A stretch of 64,000 bases of DNA from Bacteroidales bacterium (GTDB lineage: Bacteria > Bacteroidota > Bacteroidia > Bacteroidales > JAIOZK01): contig JAIOZK010000001.1 of NCBI GenBank assembly GCA_021740625.1, forward strand, positions 285,844 through 349,843. The letters are read 5' to 3'. This document shows positions 36,762 through 45,719 of this stretch, one piece after another. The first letter of the stretch is position 1, and each line of letters starts with the position of its first letter. The notes beneath the pieces are model-generated. The model was not told where the DNA came from. It worked only from the letters and a program-made list of their open reading frames with translations, and did no database searches. Both the position numbers and the translations under genes were made by a program.

Positions 36762-38624
36762 TTATTCTTTTGAAAGTTCTATGATCATGGCTGCTTTGGC
36801 CGGAACCATAATTTCGTCAAGATCTTTTATCTTATTTCCGCGAATGATCTCCCTGCCCGAATCATAATCCTTCATACATTCCTGGTACTTTACTGTATCC
36901 AGATTTTGATCTTCGTCGGAATTGTTCAGTATCACCATGACGCATCCCTGCTCATTATGCCGGAAATACACGTATGTACCATCTTCCGGAATAAAGTGAG
37001 TAAGTTTTCCATGCTGGACAACTTCATTGGATTTGCGCCAGTTCATCAGATTCTGAAGATAGGCGTGCATATCATTTTGCAATCCCGTACGGTCACCACC
37101 GGTGAATGCACTGATAGTGTCCTCCGGCCATCCGCCGGGAAAGTCTTCCCGTATCATTCCATGCCCTTCATGCTCAAATCCGGTCATACCGATCTCCGTA
37201 CCATAGTAAATCAAAGGGATCCCGCGGGTGGTCATCAGGAATGCCATAGCGATCTTATAATCATCTTTATCTTCCCCGATCTTCGAAAAGAAACGGTCGG
37301 TATCATGATTGTCGGCAAAAATCACCAGGCTATTCGGATCGTAATACAGAAAATCCTGACTGAGAGTTTCGTACAGGCGAGCAATGCCTTCGCTCCACCC
37401 ATTTTCCTCATTAAAAGCTCTTCCCAGTGTATAATACATTGGGAAATCAAAAAGTGTCCGCAAGTTTGAATAATAGCGGTTTTTCACATTGGATCCTTCC
37501 TGCCACCAGGCCACCATGCCCACGGGTTCCACCCAGGATTCACCCACAACGTTAAAATTGGGATATTCATAGTTGATGCGTTTCATCCATTCGGCCATAA
37601 ACTCCTTATCAGCATAAGGATAGGTATCCATCCTGATCCCGTCAAGATTGGCATATTCTATCCACCAGATGCTGTTCTGTATGAGATAGGTGGCCAGAAA
37701 TTCGTTGTCCTGGTTGAGATCGGGCATGGTTTTCACAAACCAGCCATCCGTGGTTTTTTTCCTGTCATATTCCGAAGCATGTGGGTCGATCACTGTACCT
37801 GTGCGGAAATTGGTCTGCACAAAATCCGGGTAATGGTGGATCCAGTCTTCTGCGGGCATATCTTTCATCCACCAGTGCTCTGAGGCACAATGGTTGAAGA
37901 CCATGTCCATGATCACTTTGATATCCTCCTTATGACAATCCTCAACAAATTTCACATAATCCACATTGCTTCCATAGCGTGGATCAAGTTTATAAAAATC
38001 GGTAATGGCATATCCATGATAAGAATAATCCGGCATATTGCTCTCCAGCATTGGATTGATCCACAAAGCAGTGGCACCAAGATCTTTCAGATAAGGAAGA
38101 TTTTGCTCAATACCTGCAAGATCACCTCCATGGCGTCCATCGGGATTGCTGCGATCAGCTTTTTCCAGCATACCCGGCATGTTATCATTGGAGGGGTCGC
38201 CATTGGCGAAACGGTCGGGCATCAGGAGATAGATCACGTCTGAGGCATCAAAGCCATTTCTTTCCTTGGAGCCTGGTCTGCGTTCCTTGAATTCATAGTC
38301 ATATTCCAGGCTTTGTCCATCCTGCTGAAAGATTAGTTTGTAAGTGCCGGGCTCTGCATTGGGAGAAACAAAGAGGTTAATGAACCAATAGTTGGGATTA
38401 TCCGTTTTTTTTACCCCGACCAGGTCGATATGTTCGTAATCAAACATCACTTTCGCATTGGCTATGTTTTCTCCATACACCATCAGTTGCAAAGCAGGTT
38501 CATTCATACCCACCCACCAGAATGGCGGTTCAACACGTTCCACCCTGGGCTGTGCCAGCGTTTGCAATCCAAATACACACAGAATGAACAGGAAGATCGA
38601 TTTTTTCAAATTGCTTCTTTTCAT
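36762..38624 (-). CDS. susA: Periplasmic neopullulanase/cyclomaltodextrinase, SusA-like (GH13)
   Basis: The 620-residue protein has a cleavable signal peptide (LQTLAQ), the N-terminal cyclomaltodextrinase-type domain (VERVEPPFWWVGMNEPALQLMVYG, in part VEPPFWWVGM), and a GH13 barrel: MPDRFANGDPSND, region I DMVFNHCAS, region II GIRMDTYPYAD, region III VVGESWVE, region IV FADNHDTDRF. It ends in a C-terminal beta domain. Length and architecture match Bacteroides SusA, which cuts imported maltodextrins and pullulan in the periplasm. It lies 13 bases after the gene at 38638. Confidence 0.86.
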   Translation of the reverse strand: MKRSNLKKSIFLFILCVFGLQTLAQPRVERVEPPFWWVGMNEPALQLMVYGENIANAKVMFDYEHIDLVGVKKTDNPNYWFINLFVSPNAEPGTYKLIFQQDGQSLEYDYEFKERRPGSKERNGFDASDVIYLLMPDRFANGDPSNDNMPGMLEKADRSNPDGRHGGDLAGIEQNLPYLKDLGATALWINPMLESNMPDYSYHGYAITDFYKLDPRYGSNVDYVKFVEDCHKEDIKVIMDMVFNHCASEHWWMKDMPAEDWIHHYPDFVQTNFRTGTVIDPHASEYDRKKTTDGWFVKTMPDLNQDNEFLATYLIQNSIWWIEYANLDGIRMDTYPYADKEFMAEWMKRINYEYPNFNVVGESWVEPVGMVAWWQEGSNVKNRYYSNLRTLFDFPMYYTLGRAFNEENGWSEGIARLYETLSQDFLYYDPNSLVIFADNHDTDRFFSKIGEDKDDYKIAMAFLMTTRGIPLIYYGTEIGMTGFEHEGHGMIREDFPGGWPEDTISAFTGGDRTGLQNDMHAYLQNLMNWRKSNEVVQHGKLTHFIPEDGTYVYFRHNEQGCVMVILNNSDEDQNLDTVKYQECMKDYDSGREIIRGNKIKDLDEIMVPAKAAMIIELSKE

Positions 38625-38637
38625 ATACTTTATCTGT

Positions 38638-40485
38638 TTAACGGTTTTGTAAAATCATTCCTTCGTAAGCCGGAATTTCAACTTCCAGGCTGTCATTATA
38701 TTTTTTTAGGGATGCTTCCCGATTGAATATTATTTCAAAATTACGATTTGTTAATGCAGGAATCAATGCTTTTTGCATCATATTGCTGTTGTTAAGCAAA
38801 ACAATGACCGTATCTTTCTGGCAAATCCTTCGAAAAGCGTAAAGCCTTTTCTCATCATCGATCAACAAACATTTAAAATCACCTTTTGCCAGGGCTTTTG
38901 AATGATTCCTGTGCCGGAGCAATCGACGGTAATATTTAAGGAGGGAAGTGTCAGCCTGAACTTCATCACAGTTTTGTTTTTTGGTTCCATTCGCTTCAAA
39001 GCATTCTTTATCAAAACGCTTTTCCGGCCAGATCATGGGTTTGCGGCAACCCGGGTCCTTGGCGCCCCACATGCCCAGTTCATCACCATAATAGATCATG
39101 GGTGCGCCGGGATAGGTCATCTGGAAACAGACCATGAGTTTAAAAATCCTAAAATCAATGGTATCAGGTTTACCTGTTTTATATGCAGGATTGTGGGCTG
39201 AGGTCTTGTCAAAAAAATTATCCTTAAGCAGGAATGAGGGGAGTTGAACATTTTTTATTCTTGAAAGTGGCCGGTCGGTATCATGGCTTCCCAGCAGGTT
39301 TTGCATCCCCTGGTTGATATCTTCAGAAAACGGTTTTCTCAGTTCCCGCAGAGCCGAATCAAATTCTTTGGTAGTAAACTGATCCGGATGTATAAAATAT
39401 TCGCTTGTGATGAAGCTGAAATTATAATTCATGACAGAGCCAAACACATCGCCCTGCAAATAGGGTGTGATATGGTCGATATTGCCAGTAACCTCGCCGG
39501 TAAGGAAAGCTGAGGGATTGATTGATTTTACAAGATCATGCCAATCTTTCCAGAAAGTAAGTCCAACCTGGTCGGCCACATCCAGCCGCCAGCCATCGAT
39601 TCCTTTTGAATAATCACCATTACCCGTTGGATCCATCCATCTCCTTGTAATATTAAAAATATACTCCCTGGGACCCTGTATCAATCCATTGCTATCTTCC
39701 CTGAATTCGGGCATGTCCTTCACGCCCCACCAGCCTTCATAATCGAATTGTGTAGAATCCGTATCCCAGGAATAAACGGTAAACCAATCCATGTACCTGG
39801 AACTCTTTTGATTTTCCTTCAGATCCTGGAAAGCGAAAAAATTATATCCACAGTGGTTGAACACAGCATCTAGGATAATTTTGATATTTCTTTGGTGTGC
39901 TTGATTGATCAGCAACAGCATCAGGGAATCTGCCGAGGTCCGTTGCCAGGTCTCCGGATCAACTGGGTCTTCCTGTGCGATGATCTCCCAGTCGCCTTCA
40001 GGATCGGGTCCGAAGGTGGGCTCAATGTGATGATAACTGGCAATATCATATTTATGGTGCGATGGGGAAACAAACACAGGATTCAGGTAAATGGCTCCAA
40101 TACCAAGTTCCTGCAAATAATCCAGCTTGTCGATCACGCCCTGTAAATCGCCACCATACCTACGCCTGGTGATGTTATACCAGATATCCTTTTGATTGAG
40201 CTTTTCATAATCCTGAAGTTCATACCAGTCGGAGGTCCAGGGGTGCAACTGCCAGGGCCGGATCAGCTCATGGGGCCAGCAGCCTTGCTGGTCTTCAAGT
40301 TTTGGATCATTGGTCGTATCGCCATTGTTAAAACGCTCCGGGAAAATCTGGTACCAGACCACTCCCCGGGCCCATTCCGGGGGAGTGTTGTCTGTTCCTT
40401 TATTATTTTTTCCTTCCGGCCCAGTGCATGCACTTAAAAGAAATGGGATACTCAACAGAAATATGAAATTCAGGAATTGCATCAT
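38638..40485 (-). CDS. GH13 lipoprotein, cyclomaltodextrinase/maltogenic-amylase-like
   Basis: A 615-residue lipoprotein (lipobox LLSACTGPE) with GH13 signatures: FPERFNNGDTTND, YGGDLQGVIDKLDYLQELG, region I DAVFNHCGYN, region II GWRLDVADQV, region III LTGEVTGNID and region IV LLGSHDTDRPLS. APMIYYGDELGMWGAKDPGCRKPM is the usual end of the barrel. The combination NITRRRYGGDLQGV and GSHDT is typical of neopullulanase-type enzymes. A second Met directly follows the first, leaving the start open by one codon. Confidence 0.84.
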   Translation of the reverse strand: MMQFLNFIFLLSIPFLLSACTGPEGKNNKGTDNTPPEWARGVVWYQIFPERFNNGDTTNDPKLEDQQGCWPHELIRPWQLHPWTSDWYELQDYEKLNQKDIWYNITRRRYGGDLQGVIDKLDYLQELGIGAIYLNPVFVSPSHHKYDIASYHHIEPTFGPDPEGDWEIIAQEDPVDPETWQRTSADSLMLLLINQAHQRNIKIILDAVFNHCGYNFFAFQDLKENQKSSRYMDWFTVYSWDTDSTQFDYEGWWGVKDMPEFREDSNGLIQGPREYIFNITRRWMDPTGNGDYSKGIDGWRLDVADQVGLTFWKDWHDLVKSINPSAFLTGEVTGNIDHITPYLQGDVFGSVMNYNFSFITSEYFIHPDQFTTKEFDSALRELRKPFSEDINQGMQNLLGSHDTDRPLSRIKNVQLPSFLLKDNFFDKTSAHNPAYKTGKPDTIDFRIFKLMVCFQMTYPGAPMIYYGDELGMWGAKDPGCRKPMIWPEKRFDKECFEANGTKKQNCDEVQADTSLLKYYRRLLRHRNHSKALAKGDFKCLLIDDEKRLYAFRRICQKDTVIVLLNNSNMMQKALIPALTNRNFEIIFNREASLKKYNDSLEVEIPAYEGMILQNR

Positions 40486-40502
40486 TGCTCAAGATTCATG
40501 CA

Positions 40503-42815
40503 TTATTCAATGAAAGCACTTATAGAAGCTCTGCCGCCAATTTTTTGCTCCTTACCATACAGGAAAACGGAAATCTCTTTGTCTGAGTGATTCCTGACTC
40601 CCACAGTCTTTCCTTCAACATCGATCCTCAGCAGGACTCCCCTGAAGAGGATTTTGAAATCATACTTCTGCCATTTGCCCGGGATAAAGGGGTTGATATG
40701 CAATTTTCCTTCAATAATGCGCATACCGCCAAATCCGTACACAACTGACATCCAGGTTCCCGCCATGCTGGTGACATGGCATCCGTCACTGGTATCGTTG
40801 TTATAATCATCCAGGTCGAGACGGGCGGTACGCAGGTAAAATTCATAGGCTTTGTCATGATAACGCAGTCTGGCAGCCAATATGGAATGTATACAGGGCG
40901 AAAGGGAGGATTCATGCACGGTCAGGGGCTCGTAGAAATCATAGTTTCTCCTGATCGTATCTTCGTCATATTCCTGCTCAAAGAAATACATTCCCTGCAA
41001 AACATCCGCCTGTTTGATATAACATGAACGCAAAATCCTGTCCCAGGACCAGTACTGGTTGATGGGTATTTCACTTTCGGGTATTTCGGTAACAGGCTTT
41101 ATTACCTTGTCCAGGTAACCCTCCTGCTGCAGAAAAATCCCCTTTTCCTGGTCTTTGGGAAAATACATATTATCAATGATCTCCTGCCAGCGATCCGTTT
41201 CATCTGTTTCACGAAATGCAATCTTCGAGCTGATCTCTGCAAATCTGGTCCTGTTGCTTTCTTTCACAAAGCGGATCACTTCCATGGTATATTGCATCGT
41301 CCAACAGGCGATCTTGCTGGTATACCAGTTGTTGTTCACATTGTTTTCGTACTCGTTAGGTCCTGTTACGCCCAGCATCACATATTTTTGTTTTGCTTCG
41401 GAGAAGTTCACCCGCTGACTCCAGAAACGAGAGATGGCAATCAGTACTTCCATCCCATATTCAATTAAATAATCTTTATCCCCGGTATAATTGACATAAT
41501 CCAGGATTGCATGGGCAATGGCGCCGTTTCTGTGGATCTCTTCAAAGGTGATCTCCCATTCATTATGGCATTCCTCCCCATTCATGGTGACCATGGGATA
41601 GAGTGCCGCTCCATTTTTAAAACCAAGTTTTTCTGCATTTTCGATGGCTTTTTCAAGATGCCTGTAACGGTATAGCAAGAGGTTCCTGCTCACTTCCGGT
41701 GGTGCAGAACTGAGGTAAAAAGGCAGGCAATAAGCTTCGGTATCCCAATAGGTGCTGCCACCATATTTTTCACCGGTAAAGCCTTTGGGGCCGATGTTGA
41801 GACGGGCATCTTCGCCTGTATAGGTCTGGTTCAATTGAAAGATGTTAAAGCGGATGCCCTGTTGCGCAGCCACATCGCCTTTGATCTCAATGTCGCTCCA
41901 TTCCCATTTTTTCTTCCAGGCCCAGGCCTGCTCCTCGAGCAATTTATCATAACCTTTTGCCAGAATTTTTTCGAGTTCCCCACGTGTATGCTCCAGCAAA
42001 TCTTCTGTTTTATGATTCAGTGAAGAAAGCACCGCAGTATATTTCACCAGGTCGATCTGTTCACCCTGCCGGCAATCCAGAATGGTTTTCCCGGCAACAT
42101 ATTTTTCTTTTACCGTTCCTTCCGATTCAAAGTCCGATTTATGACCATTGCGGAAAATTTCGTATTTCATTCCGCAGCACACATGGAAATGCAGTTTTTT
42201 TGTTTTGGCGCTAATGTAAGCTTCCTGCTCATGAGCTTTCTTTTCGAGCACGTCCCAGAATTTCTCATCATAATTGGCATCTTCATTCTTCACATCAGCG
42301 TCAATGTATGGGATCATGGTGATCTTTCCGTCAAAGTTGAGTGGTGTGATGGAAAAGCGGATCACCCCGCAATCATCGTCCACAATGCTGAGGAATCGTC
42401 TTGTATTTACTTTTACATCTTTTCCACCCGGTGTTTTGGCAATGAAGCTCCGTTTGAGATAACCTTCTTTCATGTTCAGGACACGCTTAAAATTCACTAC
42501 TTCACATTGGGCAAGGTCCAGGGGGTCGTTATCCACAAAAACATCAATCCCGATCCAGTTGGGGGCATTCAGAACTTTGGCGAAATACTCGGGATAACCG
42601 TTTTTCCACCAGCCCACCCGGGTTTTATCAGGGTAATAGATCCCGGCCACGTAATTGCCCTGCAGACTATCGCCGCTGTATTGCTCCTCGAAATTACCAC
42701 GCTGCCCCATGCGACCGTTACCTATGCTGAAAAGGCTTTCACTAACGCGGTTATATTCAGGATGAAAATCCTTTTCAATGATACACCATTCGTCTTTTTT
42801 GATATAATTCTTCAT
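40503..42815 (-). CDS. Maltose phosphorylase (GH65)
   Basis: A 770-residue cytoplasmic protein without signal peptide. It has the GH65 layout: N-terminal beta-sandwich (FHPEYNRVSESLFSIGNGRMGQRGNFEE, in part SLFSIGNGRMGQRG), helical linker, and (alpha/alpha)6 barrel with YGGSTYWDTEAYCLPFYL, ALYPMVTMNGEECHNEWEIT containing the catalytic Glu, and DVLQGMYFFEQEYDEDT. It phosphorolyses maltose to beta-glucose-1-phosphate and glucose. The beta-phosphoglucomutase gene next to it fits, and HNEWEIT favours maltose over trehalose or kojibiose, though substrate choice is inferred. Confidence 0.88.
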   Translation of the reverse strand: MKNYIKKDEWCIIEKDFHPEYNRVSESLFSIGNGRMGQRGNFEEQYSGDSLQGNYVAGIYYPDKTRVGWWKNGYPEYFAKVLNAPNWIGIDVFVDNDPLDLAQCEVVNFKRVLNMKEGYLKRSFIAKTPGGKDVKVNTRRFLSIVDDDCGVIRFSITPLNFDGKITMIPYIDADVKNEDANYDEKFWDVLEKKAHEQEAYISAKTKKLHFHVCCGMKYEIFRNGHKSDFESEGTVKEKYVAGKTILDCRQGEQIDLVKYTAVLSSLNHKTEDLLEHTRGELEKILAKGYDKLLEEQAWAWKKKWEWSDIEIKGDVAAQQGIRFNIFQLNQTYTGEDARLNIGPKGFTGEKYGGSTYWDTEAYCLPFYLSSAPPEVSRNLLLYRYRHLEKAIENAEKLGFKNGAALYPMVTMNGEECHNEWEITFEEIHRNGAIAHAILDYVNYTGDKDYLIEYGMEVLIAISRFWSQRVNFSEAKQKYVMLGVTGPNEYENNVNNNWYTSKIACWTMQYTMEVIRFVKESNRTRFAEISSKIAFRETDETDRWQEIIDNMYFPKDQEKGIFLQQEGYLDKVIKPVTEIPESEIPINQYWSWDRILRSCYIKQADVLQGMYFFEQEYDEDTIRRNYDFYEPLTVHESSLSPCIHSILAARLRYHDKAYEFYLRTARLDLDDYNNDTSDGCHVTSMAGTWMSVVYGFGGMRIIEGKLHINPFIPGKWQKYDFKILFRGVLLRIDVEGKTVGVRNHSDKEISVFLYGKEQKIGGRASISAFIE

Positions 42816-42836
42816 ATCTACTGGAAATCATTATTA

Positions 42837-43484
42837 TTAAAAATCAAGCATAGCGATATTCATTTCATGCAGTCCGGATACCACGATATCTGCCATACCC
42901 AGAATCTCAGGTGAACCCACACCCACGCAATACATGCCACCATTTTTGGCTGCTTCCACCCCGGCTTTTGCATCTTCAAACACCACGCAATTTTGCGGGG
43001 CAATGCCTAGTTCAATGGCTGCTTTTACAAAAACTTCGGGATCGGGTTTGGCTTTTTTTGCCTTGTTTCCATCGATGATAGAATCGAAATAATCCACGAT
43101 CCCGAGTTGTTCGAGTATGGTCATGGCATTTTTGCTGGCAGAGCCGATGGCAGTTTTCATTCCATGACCTTTCACGGCATTCAGATATTCGATCACCCCG
43201 GGAAATATTTCATCCGGTTCCATTTGCTGGATATATTCCCTGTACCAGGTATTTTTCTTTGAAGCCAGCGCTTGCTTTTCACCATCATCAAATACCTTCT
43301 TACCGATGCCCAGCAAGATATCAAGTGATGCCATGCGGCTTATACCCTTCAATTGCTCATTCTGCTCTACAGTAAGATCGAAACCCATTTCATTGGCCAG
43401 TCTTTTCCAGGCCAGGTAATGGTACTTGGCGGTATCCACGATCACACCGTCAAGGTCGAATATGCATGCTTTAATTTTGCTCAT
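42837..43484 (-). CDS. pgmB: Beta-phosphoglucomutase
   Basis: A 215-residue HAD-superfamily enzyme. FDLDGVIVDTAKYHYLAWKRLA holds the nucleophile Asp and the second Asp; LKGISRMASLDILL, GSASKNA and KPDPEVFVKAA...CVVFEDAKAGVEAAKNGGM complete the family signature. It converts beta-glucose-1-phosphate from the adjacent GH65 enzyme to glucose-6-phosphate. Its start overlaps the MFS gene stop by four bases, so the two are translationally coupled. Confidence 0.93.
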   Translation of the reverse strand: MSKIKACIFDLDGVIVDTAKYHYLAWKRLANEMGFDLTVEQNEQLKGISRMASLDILLGIGKKVFDDGEKQALASKKNTWYREYIQQMEPDEIFPGVIEYLNAVKGHGMKTAIGSASKNAMTILEQLGIVDYFDSIIDGNKAKKAKPDPEVFVKAAIELGIAPQNCVVFEDAKAGVEAAKNGGMYCVGVGSPEILGMADIVVSGLHEMNIAMLDF

Positions 43485-45265
43485 TTCTTTTTCAGTTTTA
43501 CATAATCCACATCATTCACAAAGAGCACCAACACGGCAGCAACAAAAAGAGATACTCCTCCGAGGATCAGGGCATAAATAGCCTGCCCGCTGAAAAGGTC
43601 CTTCACAAAAAATCCGAGAATGCTGGCTGCCACGATCTGCGGAATGACAATAAAAAAGTTAAATATACCCATATAGATCCCCATTTTATTGGATGGCAAT
43701 GAACCTGTAAGTATGGCATAAGGCATTGCCAGGATGCTGGCCCAAACCAGGCCGATCCCGACAAAGGAGATCAGAAGCAATTGGGGATCATTGATAAAGT
43801 ATATGGAGATAAAGCTGATCCCGCCCACTGCCAGGGAGATCATATGTGTGATCTTACGGTTGGTCCAGCGGGCCATTCCCATCAGCAGGAAAGCGAAAAC
43901 TGCAGCCAGTCCGTTGTAAACGGCAAAGCAAACCCCCACCCAGTCGGCGCCTTTGTTATATTCTTCTTCCACACGGATGAGCTCGTTTTTGGCCTTTGCA
44001 TCAATGCGCATTTTTTCATCCTTGCCAGTGTCCAGGAAAAACTTCACCAGTTTCATGGAAGCCACGACTTTGTTGGCCCCATTGTTGAATTCCTCATTAT
44101 ATTCAGCCAGTTCTTCGTTGATTTCGGGCAATCTGTTCAGTTTATCCTGATCTAGGTCCTTTTCCATTTCAGTGGCACTTATTTGCAAACTTGAAATGAT
44201 CCCCTGATCCAGCCTCATATCATATTTTTCACTGGTAATACCTGCTGTGGTATAGATCCACATGGCAAACAGGGCAAACCAGGAAAAAAACTGCACGAAA
44301 GCCAGTTGTTTCATGGTAAGGGGCATGGCATTGAAATCGTTCATTATGGATACCAGACCATTTTCTTTCCTGCCGGATTTCTGCATGATGCCGGCCAGCA
44401 ACTGGATCAAGCCGAAAACGATCAATGCAACTGAGAGTATGTACACCTCTTTTTCCACATGAATAAAAAACAGCAGCACACTGGCTGCAATGCCAATTAT
44501 CAGGGCCCATCCACCCACTTTATAGCATTTTTTTGCACCTGCACCGGCAGAAGGTTCTTTCTGTTTTTTCTGTTCTTTATCAGTATCACCATCTTCAGCA
44601 GCTTTGGCTTTTTCGAAAGCCTCCAGCTCCTCCGGTGAATATTCTTTTGTCCCCAGCACCGTCCAGAGGATGGCCCCGATGAAAACAGCGGCACCTATGT
44701 AGAAAGAAGTTTTAACATAAGATGGTATTTCTCCCTCCGGAGCGGTATTCTCGAATCCCAGCCAGTTGGTTAGTATATAAGGCAGGGCAGAAGCGATCAC
44801 TGCACCTATCCCGATAAAGAAGCTCTGCATGGCAAAGCCAATGGTTCGCTGCCGAGAAGGCAGCATATCCCCGACAAAGGCCCTGAAAGGTTCCATGGAA
44901 ACATTGATGGAGGCATCCATGATCCAGAGCATTCCGGCTGCTACCCAGAGGACGGGAGAATTGGGCATGATCAGCAGGGCAATGGATGCGAATATGGCAC
45001 CGGTGAGAAAATAAGGTCTTCGTCGTCCCAGGCGGTTCCAGGTTTTATCGCTCATATGACCAATGATGGGTTGAACGATCAGGCCTGTAACAGGTGCGGC
45101 GATCCACAGCAATGGAATGTTATCGATATTGGCGCCCAGTGTTTCAAATATTCTGCTCACATTGGCATTTTGCAGGGCAAAGCCGAATTGTATGCCCAGA
45201 AATCCAAAACTCATGTTCCAGATCTGCCAGAAACTCAAGCGGGGTTTCTTTTTCATACTTTGCAT
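43481..45265 (-). CDS. MFS sugar (probably maltose) transporter with large insertion
   Basis: A 594-residue inner-membrane carrier of the major facilitator/GPH-like type found in Bacteroidota maltose loci. RRRPYFLTG after GHMSDKTWNRLG is the loop 2-3 signature, and PSRQRTIGFAMQSFF is the cytoplasmic 4-5 loop region. There are about 12 helices, with a charged cytoplasmic loop near residues 205-247. An additional helical, charged insertion of about 100 residues lies near 341-440 between two membrane segments. It is the first gene of the leftward locus and feeds the GH65/PgmB pair. ATGs at 45265 and 45256 are both possible. Confidence 0.85.
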   Translation of the reverse strand: MQSMKKKPRLSFWQIWNMSFGFLGIQFGFALQNANVSRIFETLGANIDNIPLLWIAAPVTGLIVQPIIGHMSDKTWNRLGRRRPYFLTGAIFASIALLIMPNSPVLWVAAGMLWIMDASINVSMEPFRAFVGDMLPSRQRTIGFAMQSFFIGIGAVIASALPYILTNWLGFENTAPEGEIPSYVKTSFYIGAAVFIGAILWTVLGTKEYSPEELEAFEKAKAAEDGDTDKEQKKQKEPSAGAGAKKCYKVGGWALIIGIAASVLLFFIHVEKEVYILSVALIVFGLIQLLAGIMQKSGRKENGLVSIMNDFNAMPLTMKQLAFVQFFSWFALFAMWIYTTAGITSEKYDMRLDQGIISSLQISATEMEKDLDQDKLNRLPEINEELAEYNEEFNNGANKVVASMKLVKFFLDTGKDEKMRIDAKAKNELIRVEEEYNKGADWVGVCFAVYNGLAAVFAFLLMGMARWTNRKITHMISLAVGGISFISIYFINDPQLLLISFVGIGLVWASILAMPYAILTGSLPSNKMGIYMGIFNFFIVIPQIVAASILGFFVKDLFSGQAIYALILGGVSLFVAAVLVLFVNDVDYVKLKKK

Positions 45266-45379
45266 TTGGTATTGATTTAGGTATTACAATATTAGCATAT
45301 TTTTTTTGATTGGAGAGGCGCGGAGCATCAGATATTGAATTAACCGAAAAGACAAGAAGGCGCTAAGAAAATGAACTTG

Positions 45380-45663
45380 TCCGCCTACTAGCGGATTAAA
45401 ATCTGGATTACGGGCTGAAGCCCGCTGGGAATATCACTACAAGTCCAGTCCCCCATGCTTCAGCATGGGGAAAGTGTTCCCTTGCCATAAGCAACAAACA
45501 CGAACATAGGTGTGCAAATATCAATATTTTGCGACAGGAAATTACTTTCCCCACACTTCAGTGTGGGGCATAGGAATCGGCTTGTTATTTCAGGGCTTTA
45601 GCCCAAATTTTTCTCATCATTACGGGCTGAAGCCCGCTGTACATTCCCTGGAAGGCATAAGCC
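45380..45663. repeat. Cluster of short perfect hairpins (REP-like)
   Basis: The 454 bases between the MFS gene and the polysaccharide genes contain no credible gene. Seven short palindromes are seen: TCCGC..GCGGA (45380), CGGGCTGAAGCCCG (45411 and again 45623, same orientation), CCCCATGC-TTCA-GCATGGGG (45451), CCCCACAC-TTCA-GTGTGGGG (45549), GGGCTTTAGCCC (45593) and GGCATAAGCC (45654). The two CCCCA hairpins are flanked by GGGGAAAGT in opposite orientation, making a larger inverted pair. Such units resemble REP elements mobilised by RAYT-type transposases; no such gene lies in this window. Confidence 0.65.
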
Positions 45664-45719
45664 TCCACACATAATAATGGGAAAAGTGTCTTCAAATGTC
45701 CAGTGTCAAGGATCAAAGA

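Noticed and set aside
45380..45663. The hairpin cluster as further cassette boundaries
   Set aside because: No TAAC/GTTA ends, hairpins of only 10-20 bases, no genes between them and no recombinase next to it.
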